The translations under genes were made by a program, and so were the position numbers. Of a DNA stretch of 64,000 nt, positions 10,145-19,078 are shown one piece after another. The stretch is from Novosphingobium guangzhouense (lineage in GTDB: Bacteria > Pseudomonadota > Alphaproteobacteria > Sphingomonadales > Sphingomonadaceae): assembly GCF_002896965.1 (NCBI RefSeq), contig NZ_LYMM01000040.1, positions 214,549 to 278,548 of the forward strand, written 5' to 3'. A model generated the notes under the pieces. The model searched no databases and had not been told where the DNA came from. It worked only from the letters and a program-made list of their open reading frames with translations. Position 1 is the stretch's first letter; each line of letters begins with the position of its first letter.

Positions 10145-11394
10145 GGCTGGACGGTCACCAGCACCTGCTCCACCGCCAGCCGCGCCGGGGTGGTTTCACC
10201 CGCGCGCAGGTTGGCGACGGGCACGCCGTCCTTGACCACGAAGGAAACGATCGCCTTCGCGCCCGACTTCACCGCCTTGTCGAAACGCTTGCGCGGGCTG
10301 CCGGTGGCGATGATTTCCGCATCGATACCCTGATGGCGCAGCGCGGTCAGCGTCTTGAGCGCGAAGCCCAGCGCCGCGTCGTCTTCCACCGCCAGCATCG
10401 CGGTCAGCGGCGCTTCGGCGGTCTGCCCCGCATCGGCCACCAGCATGGCAAGCCGCTCGATCCCCGCGGCCCAGCCGACTGCCGGAGTTTCGGGCCCGCC
10501 CAGCGCCACCATCAGCCCGTCATAACGACCGCCGCCCAGCACCGTGCCCTGCGCGCCAAGGCGGTCGGTCACGAATTCGAAGGCGGTGTGGCGATAGTAA
10601 TCGAGCCCGCGCACCAGCGCCTCGGCGCGGGTCCAGGCGACGCCCGCCGCATCGAGGCCCGAAGTCACCGCGCCGAAGAAATCCTGCGCTTCGGCCGAAA
10701 GGTAATCGTCGATCTTGGGTGCATCGGCGGTGAAGGGCTTGTCGCGCGGGTCCTTGGAATCGAGGATGCGCAGCGGGTTGCGCTCCAGCCGGTCCTGCGA
10801 ATCTTCCGACAGTTCGGCCTTGTGCGCACGGAAGTATTCGACCAGCGCGGCGCGCCATGCCTCGCGGCTTTCGCCATCGCCCAGCGTGTTGAGCTGCAGC
10901 GTCACGCCATCGGCAATGCCCAGTTCCTTGAGCAACTGGTCGGCCATGACCAGCAGTTCCACATCGGCCATCGGTTCGGCCGCGCCGATCACTTCGGCGT
11001 CGATCTGGTGGAACTGGCGATAGCGCCCCTTCTGCGGGCGTTCATACCGGAACAGCGGCCCGTGCGTGGCGACCTTGAGCGGCGCGAACTGCTTCCAGCC
11101 GTCGGTCAGGTAGGCGCGGGCGATGCCGGCGGTGAATTCGGGGCGCAGGGTCAGCGATTCGCCGCCGCGATCATCGAACGAATACATTTCCTTGGAGACC
11201 ACGTCGGTCGTTTCGCCCAGCGAGCGGGAGAACACGGCGGTCTTCTCGAACACCGGCATTTCCACGCGGCGGAAGCGGTAGAGCTTGCGCACGCGCTCGA
11301 ACGTCTCGACGACGTGGGCGAACGCCTCGGCGTCGGCGCCGAAAATGTCCTGGGTTCCGCGGATCGCCTGAGGCGTGGAAGGTGCATTGCTCAT
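10141..11394 (-). CDS. hisS: Histidyl-tRNA synthetase
   Basis: Charges tRNA-His with histidine. The 417-residue class II synthetase shows motif 2 in the [15 protein letters not shown] segment, the histidine-A loop in [13 protein letters not shown], motif 3 in LGGGRYDGL, and a C-terminal anticodon-binding domain. It is the first gene of the hisS-prfA-prmC operon. The 102 bases to the divergent peptidase gene must hold its promoter, but I could not pick a convincing one. Confidence 0.96.
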   Translation of the reverse strand: MSNAPSTPQAIRGTQDIFGADAEAFAHVVETFERVRKLYRFRRVEMPVFEKTAVFSRSLGETTDVVSKEMYSFDDRGGESLTLRPEFTAGIARAYLTDGWKQFAPLKVATHGPLFRYERPQKGRYRQFHQIDAEVIGAAEPMADVELLVMADQLLKELGIADGVTLQLNTLGDGESREAWRAALVEYFRAHKAELSEDSQDRLERNPLRILDSKDPRDKPFTADAPKIDDYLSAEAQDFFGAVTSGLDAAGVAWTRAEALVRGLDYYRHTAFEFVTDRLGAQGTVLGGGRYDGLMVALGGPETPAVGWAAGIERLAMLVADAGQTAEAPLTAMLAVEDDAALGFALKTLTALRHQGIDAEIIATGSPRKRFDKAVKSGAKAIVSFVVKDGVPVANLRAGETTPARLAVEQVLVTVQP

Positions 11395-11496
11395 CGCGCG
11401 CGCTTAGCGGGATTGTTCGCGCACGAAAAGTGGCCCCGCCAATTTCAGCGGATTGGATGGTTGCCAAATGCGGCAACAAGCGCAAAGACCTGCGCA

Positions 11497-13437
11497 ATGA
11501 AGAATCTGCTCATGGGCGCGACCCTCCTCACCTCCCTGCTGCTGTCGACTTCGGCCTTTGCTCAGGATGCCACCCGCTCCACCCCCATGGCCCCGCCGCT
11601 GCCGCCGGCCATGCCTGCCGCCAAGGACGTGCCCTATGCGGGCACCATCGGCCTGAACATCGATGCAAGCGACATTTCGCGCGGCGTCTACCGCGTCACC
11701 CAGACCATTCCGGTTGCCGCAGGGGCGCGCGACCTGATCCTGCTGCAGGCGGGCTGGCTGCCCGGCAACCATTCGGAAACCGGCCCTTACGGCCTGCTGG
11801 CCGACATTCACTTCTTCGCGGACGGCAAGGAGATCGCGTGGGTGCGTGACACCGTGGCCGTCAACGCCTTCCGCCTTGCGCTGCCCGAAGGCACCAGGAC
11901 CGTCACCGCAAAGTTCGTCCACACATCGCCCCTGCAGTCGAGCGAGGGGCGCATCACGATGACGCAGGAAATGCTCAACCTGCAGTGGGAAAAGATGAGC
12001 CTTTACCCGGCGGGCTATTACACGCGCGGCATCACGTACAAGCCGACCGTGACCTTCCCCAAGGGCTGGCAGGTCTTCACCGCGCTCGACGGTTTCAGCC
12101 GCTCTGGCGACACCGTCAGCTGGAACGCCATCGATTTCGAGCGGCTGGTCGATTCGCCGATCTTCGCCGGTGTCCACGCACAGCGCTGGGATCTGGGCCA
12201 GAACGTGTTCATGGACGTGGTCGCGGACGAGCCGGACCTGCTGAAGATCGCGCCCGACCACCTGCAGACCTACCGCAACCTCGTGAACGAGGCGACGACC
12301 ACCTTCGGGTCCAAGCACTTCGACCATTACGATTTCCTGCTTGCCCTGACCGACCGCATGGGCGGCATCGGGCTGGAGCACCATCGCTCCAGCGAAAACC
12401 AGCAGGAACCCACGTCCTGGACCGAATGGGACAAGATGGACTGGGACCGCAACGTCATCGCGCACGAATTCGTCCACAGCTGGAACGGCAAGTTCCGCCG
12501 CGGGGCCGATGCGTGGACGCCGGATTACCAGCAGCCGATGCAGAACACGATGCTGTGGGTCTACGAAGGCCAGACGCAGTTCTGGGGCTATGTGCTGGCC
12601 GCGCGTTCGGGCGTACAGTCGCGCGACATGGTCATGGCGATGTTCGCAACCGCTGCCGCCAAGTATGCGGAAGGCACGCCGGGCCGCTCGTGGCGCTCGG
12701 TCGAGGATACCGTCAACGCGCCGCAGCTGATGCGCCGCCGCCCGCTGCCCTATACCTCGCTGACCCGCTCGGAAGACTATTACGTCGAAGGCGCGCTGAC
12801 CTGGCTGGAAGCTGACCAGATCATCCGCAAGGGCACGAAGGGCGCCAAGGGCCTCGACGATTTCGCCAAGGCCTTCTTCGGCGTGCGCGACGGCGACTGG
12901 GGCGAAGTTACCTATGACTTCGACGAAGTGGTGAAGGTGCTGAACGGCGTCTACGCCTATGACTGGGCCAGCTTCCTGCGCACCCGCCTTTACGACACCA
13001 ACCAGCCCGCGCCGCTGAACGGCGTGCAGATGGCCGGCTACAAGCTGGTGTTCAAGGACAAGCCCAACCCTTACGAAAAGGGCATCGCCGAAGAACGCAA
13101 GACGCTGGACCTCACGTATTCGCTGGGCGTCACGCTGAACAAGGACGGCGATGTCACCGCAACCTTGTGGGACGGCCCCGCGTACAACGCAGGTATCGTC
13201 AATTCGACGAAGATCGTCGCCGTGGGCGGCCGCGCCTATTCGGCTGACGTGATCAAGGACGCGATCACCGCCGCCAAGACCGCGAAGACGCCGATCAGCC
13301 TGCTGGTCAAGCGCGGCGACCGCTATCAGACGATCGCGATCGATTATCACGGCGGCCTGCGTCACCCCTGGCTGGAAAGCACCACGCCGGGCAAGACCAA
13401 CGGGCTCGACAAGCTGCTGACCGCCCGCACGAAGTAA
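11497..13437 (+). CDS. Secreted M61-family metallopeptidase
   Basis: Zinc peptidase of about 646 residues, related to glycyl aminopeptidases of MEROPS family M61. A signal peptide is visible (residues 1-23, ending AFAQ), so it should be periplasmic. The zinc site is HEFVHSWNGK (about residue 325), with the downstream glutamate in VYEGQT. The C-terminal about 100 residues look like a PDZ domain, usual for the family. I chose the ATG at 11497 because the signal peptide begins there; the longer open frame upstream runs antisense to hisS. An inverted repeat follows the gene. Confidence 0.9.
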   Translation: MKNLLMGATLLTSLLLSTSAFAQDATRSTPMAPPLPPAMPAAKDVPYAGTIGLNIDASDISRGVYRVTQTIPVAAGARDLILLQAGWLPGNHSETGPYGLLADIHFFADGKEIAWVRDTVAVNAFRLALPEGTRTVTAKFVHTSPLQSSEGRITMTQEMLNLQWEKMSLYPAGYYTRGITYKPTVTFPKGWQVFTALDGFSRSGDTVSWNAIDFERLVDSPIFAGVHAQRWDLGQNVFMDVVADEPDLLKIAPDHLQTYRNLVNEATTTFGSKHFDHYDFLLALTDRMGGIGLEHHRSSENQQEPTSWTEWDKMDWDRNVIAHEFVHSWNGKFRRGADAWTPDYQQPMQNTMLWVYEGQTQFWGYVLAARSGVQSRDMVMAMFATAAAKYAEGTPGRSWRSVEDTVNAPQLMRRRPLPYTSLTRSEDYYVEGALTWLEADQIIRKGTKGAKGLDDFAKAFFGVRDGDWGEVTYDFDEVVKVLNGVYAYDWASFLRTRLYDTNQPAPLNGVQMAGYKLVFKDKPNPYEKGIAEERKTLDLTYSLGVTLNKDGDVTATLWDGPAYNAGIVNSTKIVAVGGRAYSADVIKDAITAAKTAKTPISLLVKRGDRYQTIAIDYHGGLRHPWLESTTPGKTNGLDKLLTARTK

Positions 13438-13453
13438 CGGCCGGTAAAAGATT

Positions 13454-13494
13454 CGCAGTCCCCGTACATGTCCTAAGGGCATGTCGGGACTGCG
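13454..13494. repeat. Long inverted repeat between peptidase and ppa
   Basis: CGCAGTCCC pairs with GGGACTGCG, and inside it ACATG pairs with CATGT, giving a long interrupted stem with a nine-base apical loop. It lies 17 bases after the M61 stop codon. There is only a short T-run after it, so it could be a weak terminator, an RNA-stability element or an operator for ppa. Bases 13495-13622 must carry the ppa promoter; TTGCGA with TAAGCC 17 bases downstream is a weak candidate. Confidence 0.6.
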
Positions 13495-13622
13495 ATTTCG
13501 TCCACAAACCGGGGCTGATCGTCTGAAATGGCTGTTGCGACGCAATAAAGGCGACGCTAAGCCCCCGCATCGTGATGCTCCCGGCACGTAAAAGGCCGCG
13601 CCCGTACTAAAGAAGGACAATT

Positions 13623-14171
13623 ATGCGCATCGACATGATTCCCGTTGGCGACAACGCGCCGGAAAGCCTGAACGTCATCATCGAAGTTCCGGTCGGCGGC
13701 GAGCCGGTAAAGTACGAATTCGACAAGGCTTCCGGTGCGCTCTTCGTCGATCGCATCCTGCACACGCCGATGCGCTACCCGGCCAACTACGGCTTCGTGC
13801 CGCACACCCTTTCGCCCGATGGTGACCCGCTCGATGCGCTGGTCGTTGCCCGTTCGCCCTTCATTCCGGGCTGCGTGGTGAAGGTGCGCCCGATCGCCGT
13901 TCTCAACCTTGAGGACGAACACGGCGGCGACGAGAAGCTGCTGTGCGTGCCGATCAATTCGACCTTCCCGTACTATTCGCACGTGAACGAGAAGGAAGAC
14001 CTGCCCGACATCGTCTACCAGCAGGTTGAACACTTCTTCACCCACTACAAGGATCTGGAGAAGGAAAAGTGGGTGCGCGTAGGCACATGGGGCAATGCCG
14101 CCGATGCCGCCCGCATCGTGCTGGAAGCGATCGAGCGCTACGAGGAATCGAAGCCCAAGGTCGAGGCCTGA
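13623..14171 (+). CDS. ppa: Inorganic pyrophosphatase
   Basis: Cytosolic family I pyrophosphatase, which hydrolyses PPi and pulls biosynthetic reactions forward. At 182 residues it has the normal size. The metal-binding signature DGDPLDALV is present (about residue 65), as are RYPANYGFVP and the C-terminal KDLEKEKWV segment. AAGGA precedes the ATG by about six bases. The gene is single, with a strong terminator immediately downstream. Confidence 0.97.
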   Translation: MRIDMIPVGDNAPESLNVIIEVPVGGEPVKYEFDKASGALFVDRILHTPMRYPANYGFVPHTLSPDGDPLDALVVARSPFIPGCVVKVRPIAVLNLEDEHGGDEKLLCVPINSTFPYYSHVNEKEDLPDIVYQQVEHFFTHYKDLEKEKWVRVGTWGNAADAARIVLEAIERYEESKPKVEA

Positions 14172-14203
14172 GCACCACGCACAGTTCACTCTCCCATGTG
14201 AAC

Positions 14204-14245
14204 AGGGGCCGGCAGCGCAAGCTGTCCGGCCCCTTCGCGTTTTTG
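14204..14245 (+). terminator. Rho-independent terminator of ppa
   Basis: GGGGCCGG-CAGC, a GCAA tetraloop, then GCTG and CCGGCCCC, followed nine bases later by a run of five T. It sits about 33 bases after the ppa stop and just before the convergent SDR gene. Confidence 0.85.
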
Positions 14246-14253
14246 CGCGCGTC

Positions 14254-15003
14254 TCAGCTCACCACGCGGCCGCCGTTGACGCCGATGGTCTGGCCGGTGA
14301 CATAGCCCGAAGCCTCGTGGCACAGCCAGGCGCAGGCATTGGCGATATCGGCGGGTTCGCCCATGCGGCGCACCGGAATGGTCTGGAGCAGAACTTCAGT
14401 CGGGATCTGGAAGCGTTCGCGGTTGGCTTCCGACATGATCGTGCCCATCACCGAGCCCGGCGGGATGTTGTTCACGGTGATTCCGTAAGGCCCGAATTCC
14501 TGCGCCATCGAGCGCGTCATCGTCACCACCGCACCCTTGGACGAGGAATAGCAGATCATGTTGAGCGCGCCCGTCTGCGCGGAAGAGGACGAGACGTTGA
14601 CGATGCGCCCCCACCCTGCGTCCTTCATGTCCTTGATCACCAGCTGGGTCATCACCATCGGCCCGCGCACGTTGATGGCATAGACGAAGTCCCAGCGTTC
14701 GTCGGTCAGTTCCTCGAACGGGGTGAAGTCGGTGACGCCCGCGTTGTTGACCAGGATCGAGATCGGCCCCAGCGCATCGCGGCACTTCGCCACAGCGGCT
14801 GCGGCCTGTTCGCGGCTGGAGATATCGGCGCCCAGCGCGATGGAAGTGCCCCCCGCATCCCTGATCGCCTGCACCGTCTCCGCGCAGCGTTCCTCATCAA
14901 GATCGAGCACGCCCACCGCGATACCGTCCTGCGCCAGCCGCTTGGAGCAGGCCGCGCCGATCCCGGCCGCAGCCCCGGTAACAATGGCAACACGGTAAGT
15001 CAT
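14254..15003 (-). CDS. Short-chain dehydrogenase/reductase
   Basis: NAD(P)-dependent oxidoreductase of 249 residues. It shows the nucleotide-binding TGAAAGIG (residues 9-16), NNAG (about 88), the catalytic serine in NVSSSSAQ, and the YSSSK dyad (about 153-157). An aspartate after the second strand (VLDLDEE) suggests preference for NAD. Substrate unknown; the family includes many 3-oxoacyl and sugar-alcohol dehydrogenases. It lies downstream of, and on the same strand as, the AraC regulator at 15131, so both may belong to one catabolic locus. Confidence 0.88.
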   Translation of the reverse strand: MTYRVAIVTGAAAGIGAACSKRLAQDGIAVGVLDLDEERCAETVQAIRDAGGTSIALGADISSREQAAAAVAKCRDALGPISILVNNAGVTDFTPFEELTDERWDFVYAINVRGPMVMTQLVIKDMKDAGWGRIVNVSSSSAQTGALNMICYSSSKGAVVTMTRSMAQEFGPYGITVNNIPPGSVMGTIMSEANRERFQIPTEVLLQTIPVRRMGEPADIANACAWLCHEASGYVTGQTIGVNGGRVVS

Positions 15004-15130
15004 GCATTCTCTCCTGAAGGTTTGCGCGCAGGCTTACCGGGAATCGCCGCACGCAGAAGCGTCAGCAGCCCAAGGCAGCGCAAAATCCGCCCCGGCGACG
15101 CGCATTCGCTTGTCCCAGCCGATCACCCGG

Positions 15131-16210
15131 TCAGCCGGAACGCGTCCTTGTGGCCAGCACGCGCCCCCTTGCGATACTCCCGATCGGTGCCGCCCCGGCG
15201 GCAGGAGACTGTGCCGCCGAAGGGCCAGGACCGACACGCCCGCCGGTCTGCCGCGCGTCTGCCAGCATCGCTCTGAACGCAGGCGACGGCGCGGCGGCCT
15301 CCCGCGCTTGCCGCGCCGCTTCGCGCATACGGCTGGGCGTGGTGCCGAAATGGCGACTGAACCGGCGGCTGAATGCGGCTTCGGAGCCATATCCGGCCAG
15401 TTCGGCGATCTCGGCCACTTTCATGCGCCCCAGTCGCAACAGGGAGGCGGCGTGTTCCATGCGATGTTCGGCCACGACTTCCATCGGTGCCTTGCCCGCC
15501 ACGCCGGAAAACAGCGCGGCAAAGTTGGAACGCCCCATCCCCACGGCCCGCGCCAGAGAGGCGACGGTCCAGGGATGCGCCGGATTTGCCGCGATCAGTT
15601 GCATGGCCTCTGCAACCGCATCGCGCGCTTCGCCGGACAGGATGCCCCGGCAAGCCGGGTCCGCGCGCAAGGCCGCAATCATCAGCGCTTCGGCCAGCCG
15701 GGTAAGCAGCGCCGTCGCACCCGCGCCCATGCCTGCCTGCGCCCACGCATCGGCGCGCAGGACCGTTTCTGCGCCCCGCAGCACCGCCGGAAGGCCCGCG
15801 CGCCCGACGCCGTCCGGCCAGCTTGCCTGCAACCGCGCGCTCAGCACCCGTGCGGCGACGCGTCCTTCGCCGAAGCGGCGGGTGAGCGGCAGATCGGTAT
15901 CCTCGTCCCGGCGCAAGACGTCATGCGTCGCGGCCACGGCATCGATGCCGGTCCGCAAGGCATGGGCTTCTCCCGAAAGCACCAGCGCCACCTCCCCCGG
16001 CCCCAACTGCGCCATCGCGCCACTGGCACAGGCCAGCCGCACACTGCCATGGATTACCGCGTGGACGAACACCGCATCGCCCCCCGCCACCGCGAAACCC
16101 GCGCGTTCCGCCAGATCGCCATAGCACCAGGTCCGCCCGGACAGGCGCAATTCGCCGAGAAGTTCGGACAGCGTCATCGCCGCATGGCCCATCTTGCCGG
16201 TAGCTAGCAT
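15131..16210 (-). CDS. AraC-family transcriptional regulator
   Basis: Regulator of about 359 residues. The N-terminal part (about 15-190) resembles the cupin sensor of AraC regulators annotated as Cupin_6. The C-terminal region (about 205-305) has two helix-turn-helix units: AVGMGRSNFAALF and the second-helix signature ELAGYGSEAAFSRRFSRHFG. A low-complexity tail of about 50 residues follows and is unusual. It is divergent from the serine-less hydrolase gene at 16336, the classical regulator-target layout, and upstream of the SDR on its own strand. The effector is unknown. An alternative start a few codons in (MTLSELLG) is possible. Confidence 0.85.
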   Translation of the reverse strand: MLATGKMGHAAMTLSELLGELRLSGRTWCYGDLAERAGFAVAGGDAVFVHAVIHGSVRLACASGAMAQLGPGEVALVLSGEAHALRTGIDAVAATHDVLRRDEDTDLPLTRRFGEGRVAARVLSARLQASWPDGVGRAGLPAVLRGAETVLRADAWAQAGMGAGATALLTRLAEALMIAALRADPACRGILSGEARDAVAEAMQLIAANPAHPWTVASLARAVGMGRSNFAALFSGVAGKAPMEVVAEHRMEHAASLLRLGRMKVAEIAELAGYGSEAAFSRRFSRHFGTTPSRMREAARQAREAAAPSPAFRAMLADARQTGGRVGPGPSAAQSPAAGAAPIGSIARGRVLATRTRSG

Positions 16211-16335
16211 CTTGCTCTCCCGCCGATCACTTGGACGATCGGTCTCGTGCCATCGAGGATATGGGATTGCGCAAGCCCGTCAATCGGGGCGACAACGCGC
16301 GCAACGAGAGAGGCGAGAGGGGAGGGACAAGCAGC

Positions 16336-17433
16336 GTGCGACAGGTCGAGATCACCATCGATGTCAGCGATGCGGCGGGTCTTGGCCGTAGCGCCGCAGT
16401 GCGCGCAACGGTGGTGCTGCCCGATGCCGCAGCGCTTCCCGAAAGCCCCGTGCTGTGCCTTGCCCTGCCAAGCAGCAGCTATGCGCGCGGCTATTACACC
16501 TGCGCATTGCCGGGTCCGGCAAGGGACGCAGGCGCACAGGCGGCGTTCCACGCCGCGCGCGGGTGGATCTTCGCGGCGCTGGACTGGCCGGGATGCGACG
16601 GCACCGGCGATATCGACCCCGAAGACCTTGGCTATGCCGTGCTTGCCGCGGTTGCCCATGCCGCACAGTGCGAGATCTTGCTGCGGCTGGCCAATGGCGT
16701 GCTCGCCCCCGGCTATCCACCCGTCAGTCCAGCCTGCGTGATCGGCATCGGGCAGGCGCTGGGCGCCGCGCTGCTGATATACCAGCAGGCCCGCCATCGC
16801 AGCTTCGACGGCATCGGCGTGCTCGGCTTCAGCGCCATCCATGCTCATCCCGCAACTCCGCCGGGGGGCCGCCCCGTCACCGTCGCCTGGTATCCGCGCG
16901 ATGCCCGGCTTGAGGAATGCCGCGAACCGCTCAATGCCGCCCTTCTCGCGCAGGCGGGGGACGCTGCCGCACAGGCGGCGTGGGAAGCGCTGGCCTGGGG
17001 CTTCCATCACGATGACGTGCCGCTTGACGTGGTCGAACAGGATCTTGCCCATTACGAAGGGATCGCCCGCTACGGCCAAAGTCGGGATCAGGGGCAGGAT
17101 CAGACAGAGCTGGCCGACGCCCCCTCACCTCCCTGGTATGCGCGCCGCACGCCGCAACGCGCCGCGCGGTCCACGCTGACGCCGGGCATCGTCGCTTCGG
17201 AAGCCGCAGCGATCACCGTTCCCGTGCTGACCGCGATGGGCGAGCGCGACCTTGTTCCCGATCCGCGCGCCGAACCGCGCGCCTACCCGTCGGCCACCAG
17301 CATCGACCTGTTCGTCTGCCCGCGCATGGGGCACGTCCACAATATGGCCAGAACCCGCGCACTGCTGTGGGAACGCATTCACATGTTTGGCGCGTTGTGC
17401 ACCGCAATAAAATATATGGGCAGATCCACCTAA
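16336..17433 (+). CDS. Alpha/beta-hydrolase-fold protein lacking the nucleophilic serine
   Basis: Protein of about 365 residues. The overall pattern fits an alpha/beta hydrolase: the nucleophile elbow is at GQALGA (residues 139-144), a late aspartate in GERDLVPDP (Asp305), and a histidine in RMGHVHN (His333). At the elbow the expected serine of GxSxG is Ala141, so classical esterase chemistry is not expected. I prefer the GTG at 16336 because GGAGGG lies nine bases upstream. Divergent from an AraC regulator, which probably controls it. The fold assignment is from motif order only and needs a profile search. Confidence 0.6.
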   Translation: MRQVEITIDVSDAAGLGRSAAVRATVVLPDAAALPESPVLCLALPSSSYARGYYTCALPGPARDAGAQAAFHAARGWIFAALDWPGCDGTGDIDPEDLGYAVLAAVAHAAQCEILLRLANGVLAPGYPPVSPACVIGIGQALGAALLIYQQARHRSFDGIGVLGFSAIHAHPATPPGGRPVTVAWYPRDARLEECREPLNAALLAQAGDAAAQAAWEALAWGFHHDDVPLDVVEQDLAHYEGIARYGQSRDQGQDQTELADAPSPPWYARRTPQRAARSTLTPGIVASEAAAITVPVLTAMGERDLVPDPRAEPRAYPSATSIDLFVCPRMGHVHNMARTRALLWERIHMFGALCTAIKYMGRST

Positions 17434-17515
17434 GTAATCGACAAATAGCGCTACCTCGTCCATCTGCCGTTGCTCACCAGAACATAGTTCCAGTGGCCAA
17501 AGGGCAAGGAAGACG

Positions 17516-18367
17516 ATGGCATACGAAACGTTGATCACGGTCGACGCGCTCAGGGACATGCTCGCTGCCGGCGAAAACGTGCTGGTATTCGACTGCGAAT
17601 TCGAACTTGGCAACCCGGACAAGGGGCCGGAAATCTACGCGAAGGGTCATATTCCGGGTGCGCGTTACGCTCACCTCGACGAAGATCTTGCTTCTCCGCC
17701 CGACGGATCGAACGGTCGCCACCCCCTGCCCGCCCGCGTCGCCATCGTCGCATGGCTGCGCGCGCAGGGGTTGCGCAAGGGCCAGCAGGTCGTCGCTTAT
17801 GACAGCAACGGCGGCGCCTGGGCCGCTCGCCTCTGGTGGCTGCTGCGCTGGCTCGGCCACGCCCCGGTCGCCGTACTGGACGGGGGCAAGCCCGCATGGG
17901 TCGAAGCCGGCCTGCCGCTTGATCACGGGCTGTCGCCCGGCGCCACATCCGGCGATTTCGAGCCGGGCGAACCGCTGGTGCCCGAACCGGTAAGCGCGGC
18001 GAAAGTGCTGGGCAACATCGCACAGCCGACAGCGCAAGTGCTGGACGCCCGCGATCCTGCGCGCTTTGCCGGAACCCCCAACCCGCTGGACCCCGTCGCC
18101 GGGCATATTCCAGGCGCACGCAACCGGTTCTTCCGCGACAATCTGGACGCCGCCGGACACTTTCGCCCGGCGGCCGAACTTGCCGCCGATTTCAGCGCCT
18201 TGCTGGGGAATGCGCCGGCGATCCTGCAATGCGGATCGGGCGTGACCGCATGCCACAACGCGCTGGCCATGGCCGTGGCGGGGCTGCCCGTCGGGCAGCT
18301 TTACCCCGGATCGTGGAGCGAATGGATCGCCGACCCCGGCCGCCCCGTCGCCACGGGAGCGGAGTGA
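17516..18367 (+). CDS. Two-domain sulfurtransferase (3-mercaptopyruvate type)
   Basis: Tandem rhodanese of 283 residues that moves sulfane sulfur from 3-mercaptopyruvate or thiosulfate to acceptors such as cyanide or thiols. The N-terminal domain is the usual inactive one. The C-terminal domain carries the active-site loop CGSGVTA (about residue 238), the form typical of mercaptopyruvate sulfurtransferases (SseA-like) rather than thiosulfate-specific rhodaneses. No signal peptide, so cytosolic. It stands alone and converges on glutathione peroxidase across a shared hairpin. Confidence 0.92.
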   Translation: MAYETLITVDALRDMLAAGENVLVFDCEFELGNPDKGPEIYAKGHIPGARYAHLDEDLASPPDGSNGRHPLPARVAIVAWLRAQGLRKGQQVVAYDSNGGAWAARLWWLLRWLGHAPVAVLDGGKPAWVEAGLPLDHGLSPGATSGDFEPGEPLVPEPVSAAKVLGNIAQPTAQVLDARDPARFAGTPNPLDPVAGHIPGARNRFFRDNLDAAGHFRPAAELAADFSALLGNAPAILQCGSGVTACHNALAMAVAGLPVGQLYPGSWSEWIADPGRPVATGAE

Positions 18368-18378
18368 TAGCGGTGCGC

Positions 18379-18399
18379 CCGGCCCCTGCGTGGGGCCGG
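18379..18399. terminator. Bidirectional hairpin between sulfurtransferase and gpx
   Basis: CCGGCCCC and GGGGCCGG separated by TGCGT, located between two convergent genes. There is no good T-run on either side, so the call rests on position and stem strength. Confidence 0.5.
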
Positions 18400-18430
18400 A
18401 CGCGACCCCGGTGTCACTTTGCCAACAACG

Positions 18431-18976
18431 TCACTTTGCCAGTTCAGCCTCGATCGCGCCGACCAGCAGCGGGTCCTGCGGCGCGGTGCCGGGAGCGAAC
18501 CGACCCGCCACCGAACCGTCGCGCGCAATCAGGAACTTCTCGAAGTTCCACAGCACCTCCGGGTCTTCGTTCGGGGTCATGCCGTAGCCGCGGAACTTCT
18601 CCTTCATACCTTCGACGTCGCCCTGCTTGGTCGGCACCGCGTCGGTCAGCGCGGCGTAGAGCGGCTGCTTGGCATCGCCGGTGACGTCGGCCTTGGCGAA
18701 GAGCGGGAACGACACGCCATAGTTGACCGAGCAGAACTCGGCGATTTCCTCATGCGTGCCGGGTTCCTGCGCGCCGAAATCGTTGGCGGGGAAGCCCAGA
18801 ACCTCGAAGCCCTTGTCCTTGTATTCACCGTAGATCGCCTCAAGCCCTTCGTACTGCGGGGTGAGGCCGCACTTGGACGCGACGTTGACGACCAGCAGCA
18901 CCTTGCCGGCGTGCTCGCCAAGCGTATCGGCCTTGCCGTCGATGCGGGTGAGAGGGATGGAGGCGATATCGGCCAT
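18431..18976 (-). CDS. Glutathione peroxidase, cysteine type
   Basis: Reduces peroxides using glutathione or thioredoxin. About 181 residues, the normal size. The peroxidatic cysteine is in NVASKCGLTPQY (about residue 36), with the supporting glutamine in NDFGAQEPG and the tryptophan in VLWNFEKF. It is the Cys, not Sec, form. The ATG at 18976 is chosen because GGGAG lies eight bases upstream; a longer frame adds nine unconvincing residues. A 17-base tandem duplication (GTCACTTTGCCA twice, at 18413 and 18430) overlaps the 3' end and duplicates the last codons just past the stop. Confidence 0.93.
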   Translation of the reverse strand: MADIASIPLTRIDGKADTLGEHAGKVLLVVNVASKCGLTPQYEGLEAIYGEYKDKGFEVLGFPANDFGAQEPGTHEEIAEFCSVNYGVSFPLFAKADVTGDAKQPLYAALTDAVPTKQGDVEGMKEKFRGYGMTPNEDPEVLWNFEKFLIARDGSVAGRFAPGTAPQDPLLVGAIEAELAK

Positions 18977-19078
18977 TGGAAATTCTCCCGGTTGATTGCG
19001 CAAGGGTTATGGGATGCCCGAATGACGCCCGCAAGGCCGTGGGGGCGATCCGCCGGGGAGCGGACAGAAGGAAGGGGT

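Noticed and set aside
11404..13620. Open frame of about 740 codons antisense to the M61 peptidase
   Set aside because: The peptidase has a signal peptide, a zinc site and a PDZ domain; the antisense product has no recognisable feature.
16231..16335. Longer N-terminus for the hydrolase-fold protein starting at 16231
   Set aside because: The extra 35 residues are Arg/Asn/Gly-rich and unlike the rest, while the GTG at 16336 has a proper Shine-Dalgarno.
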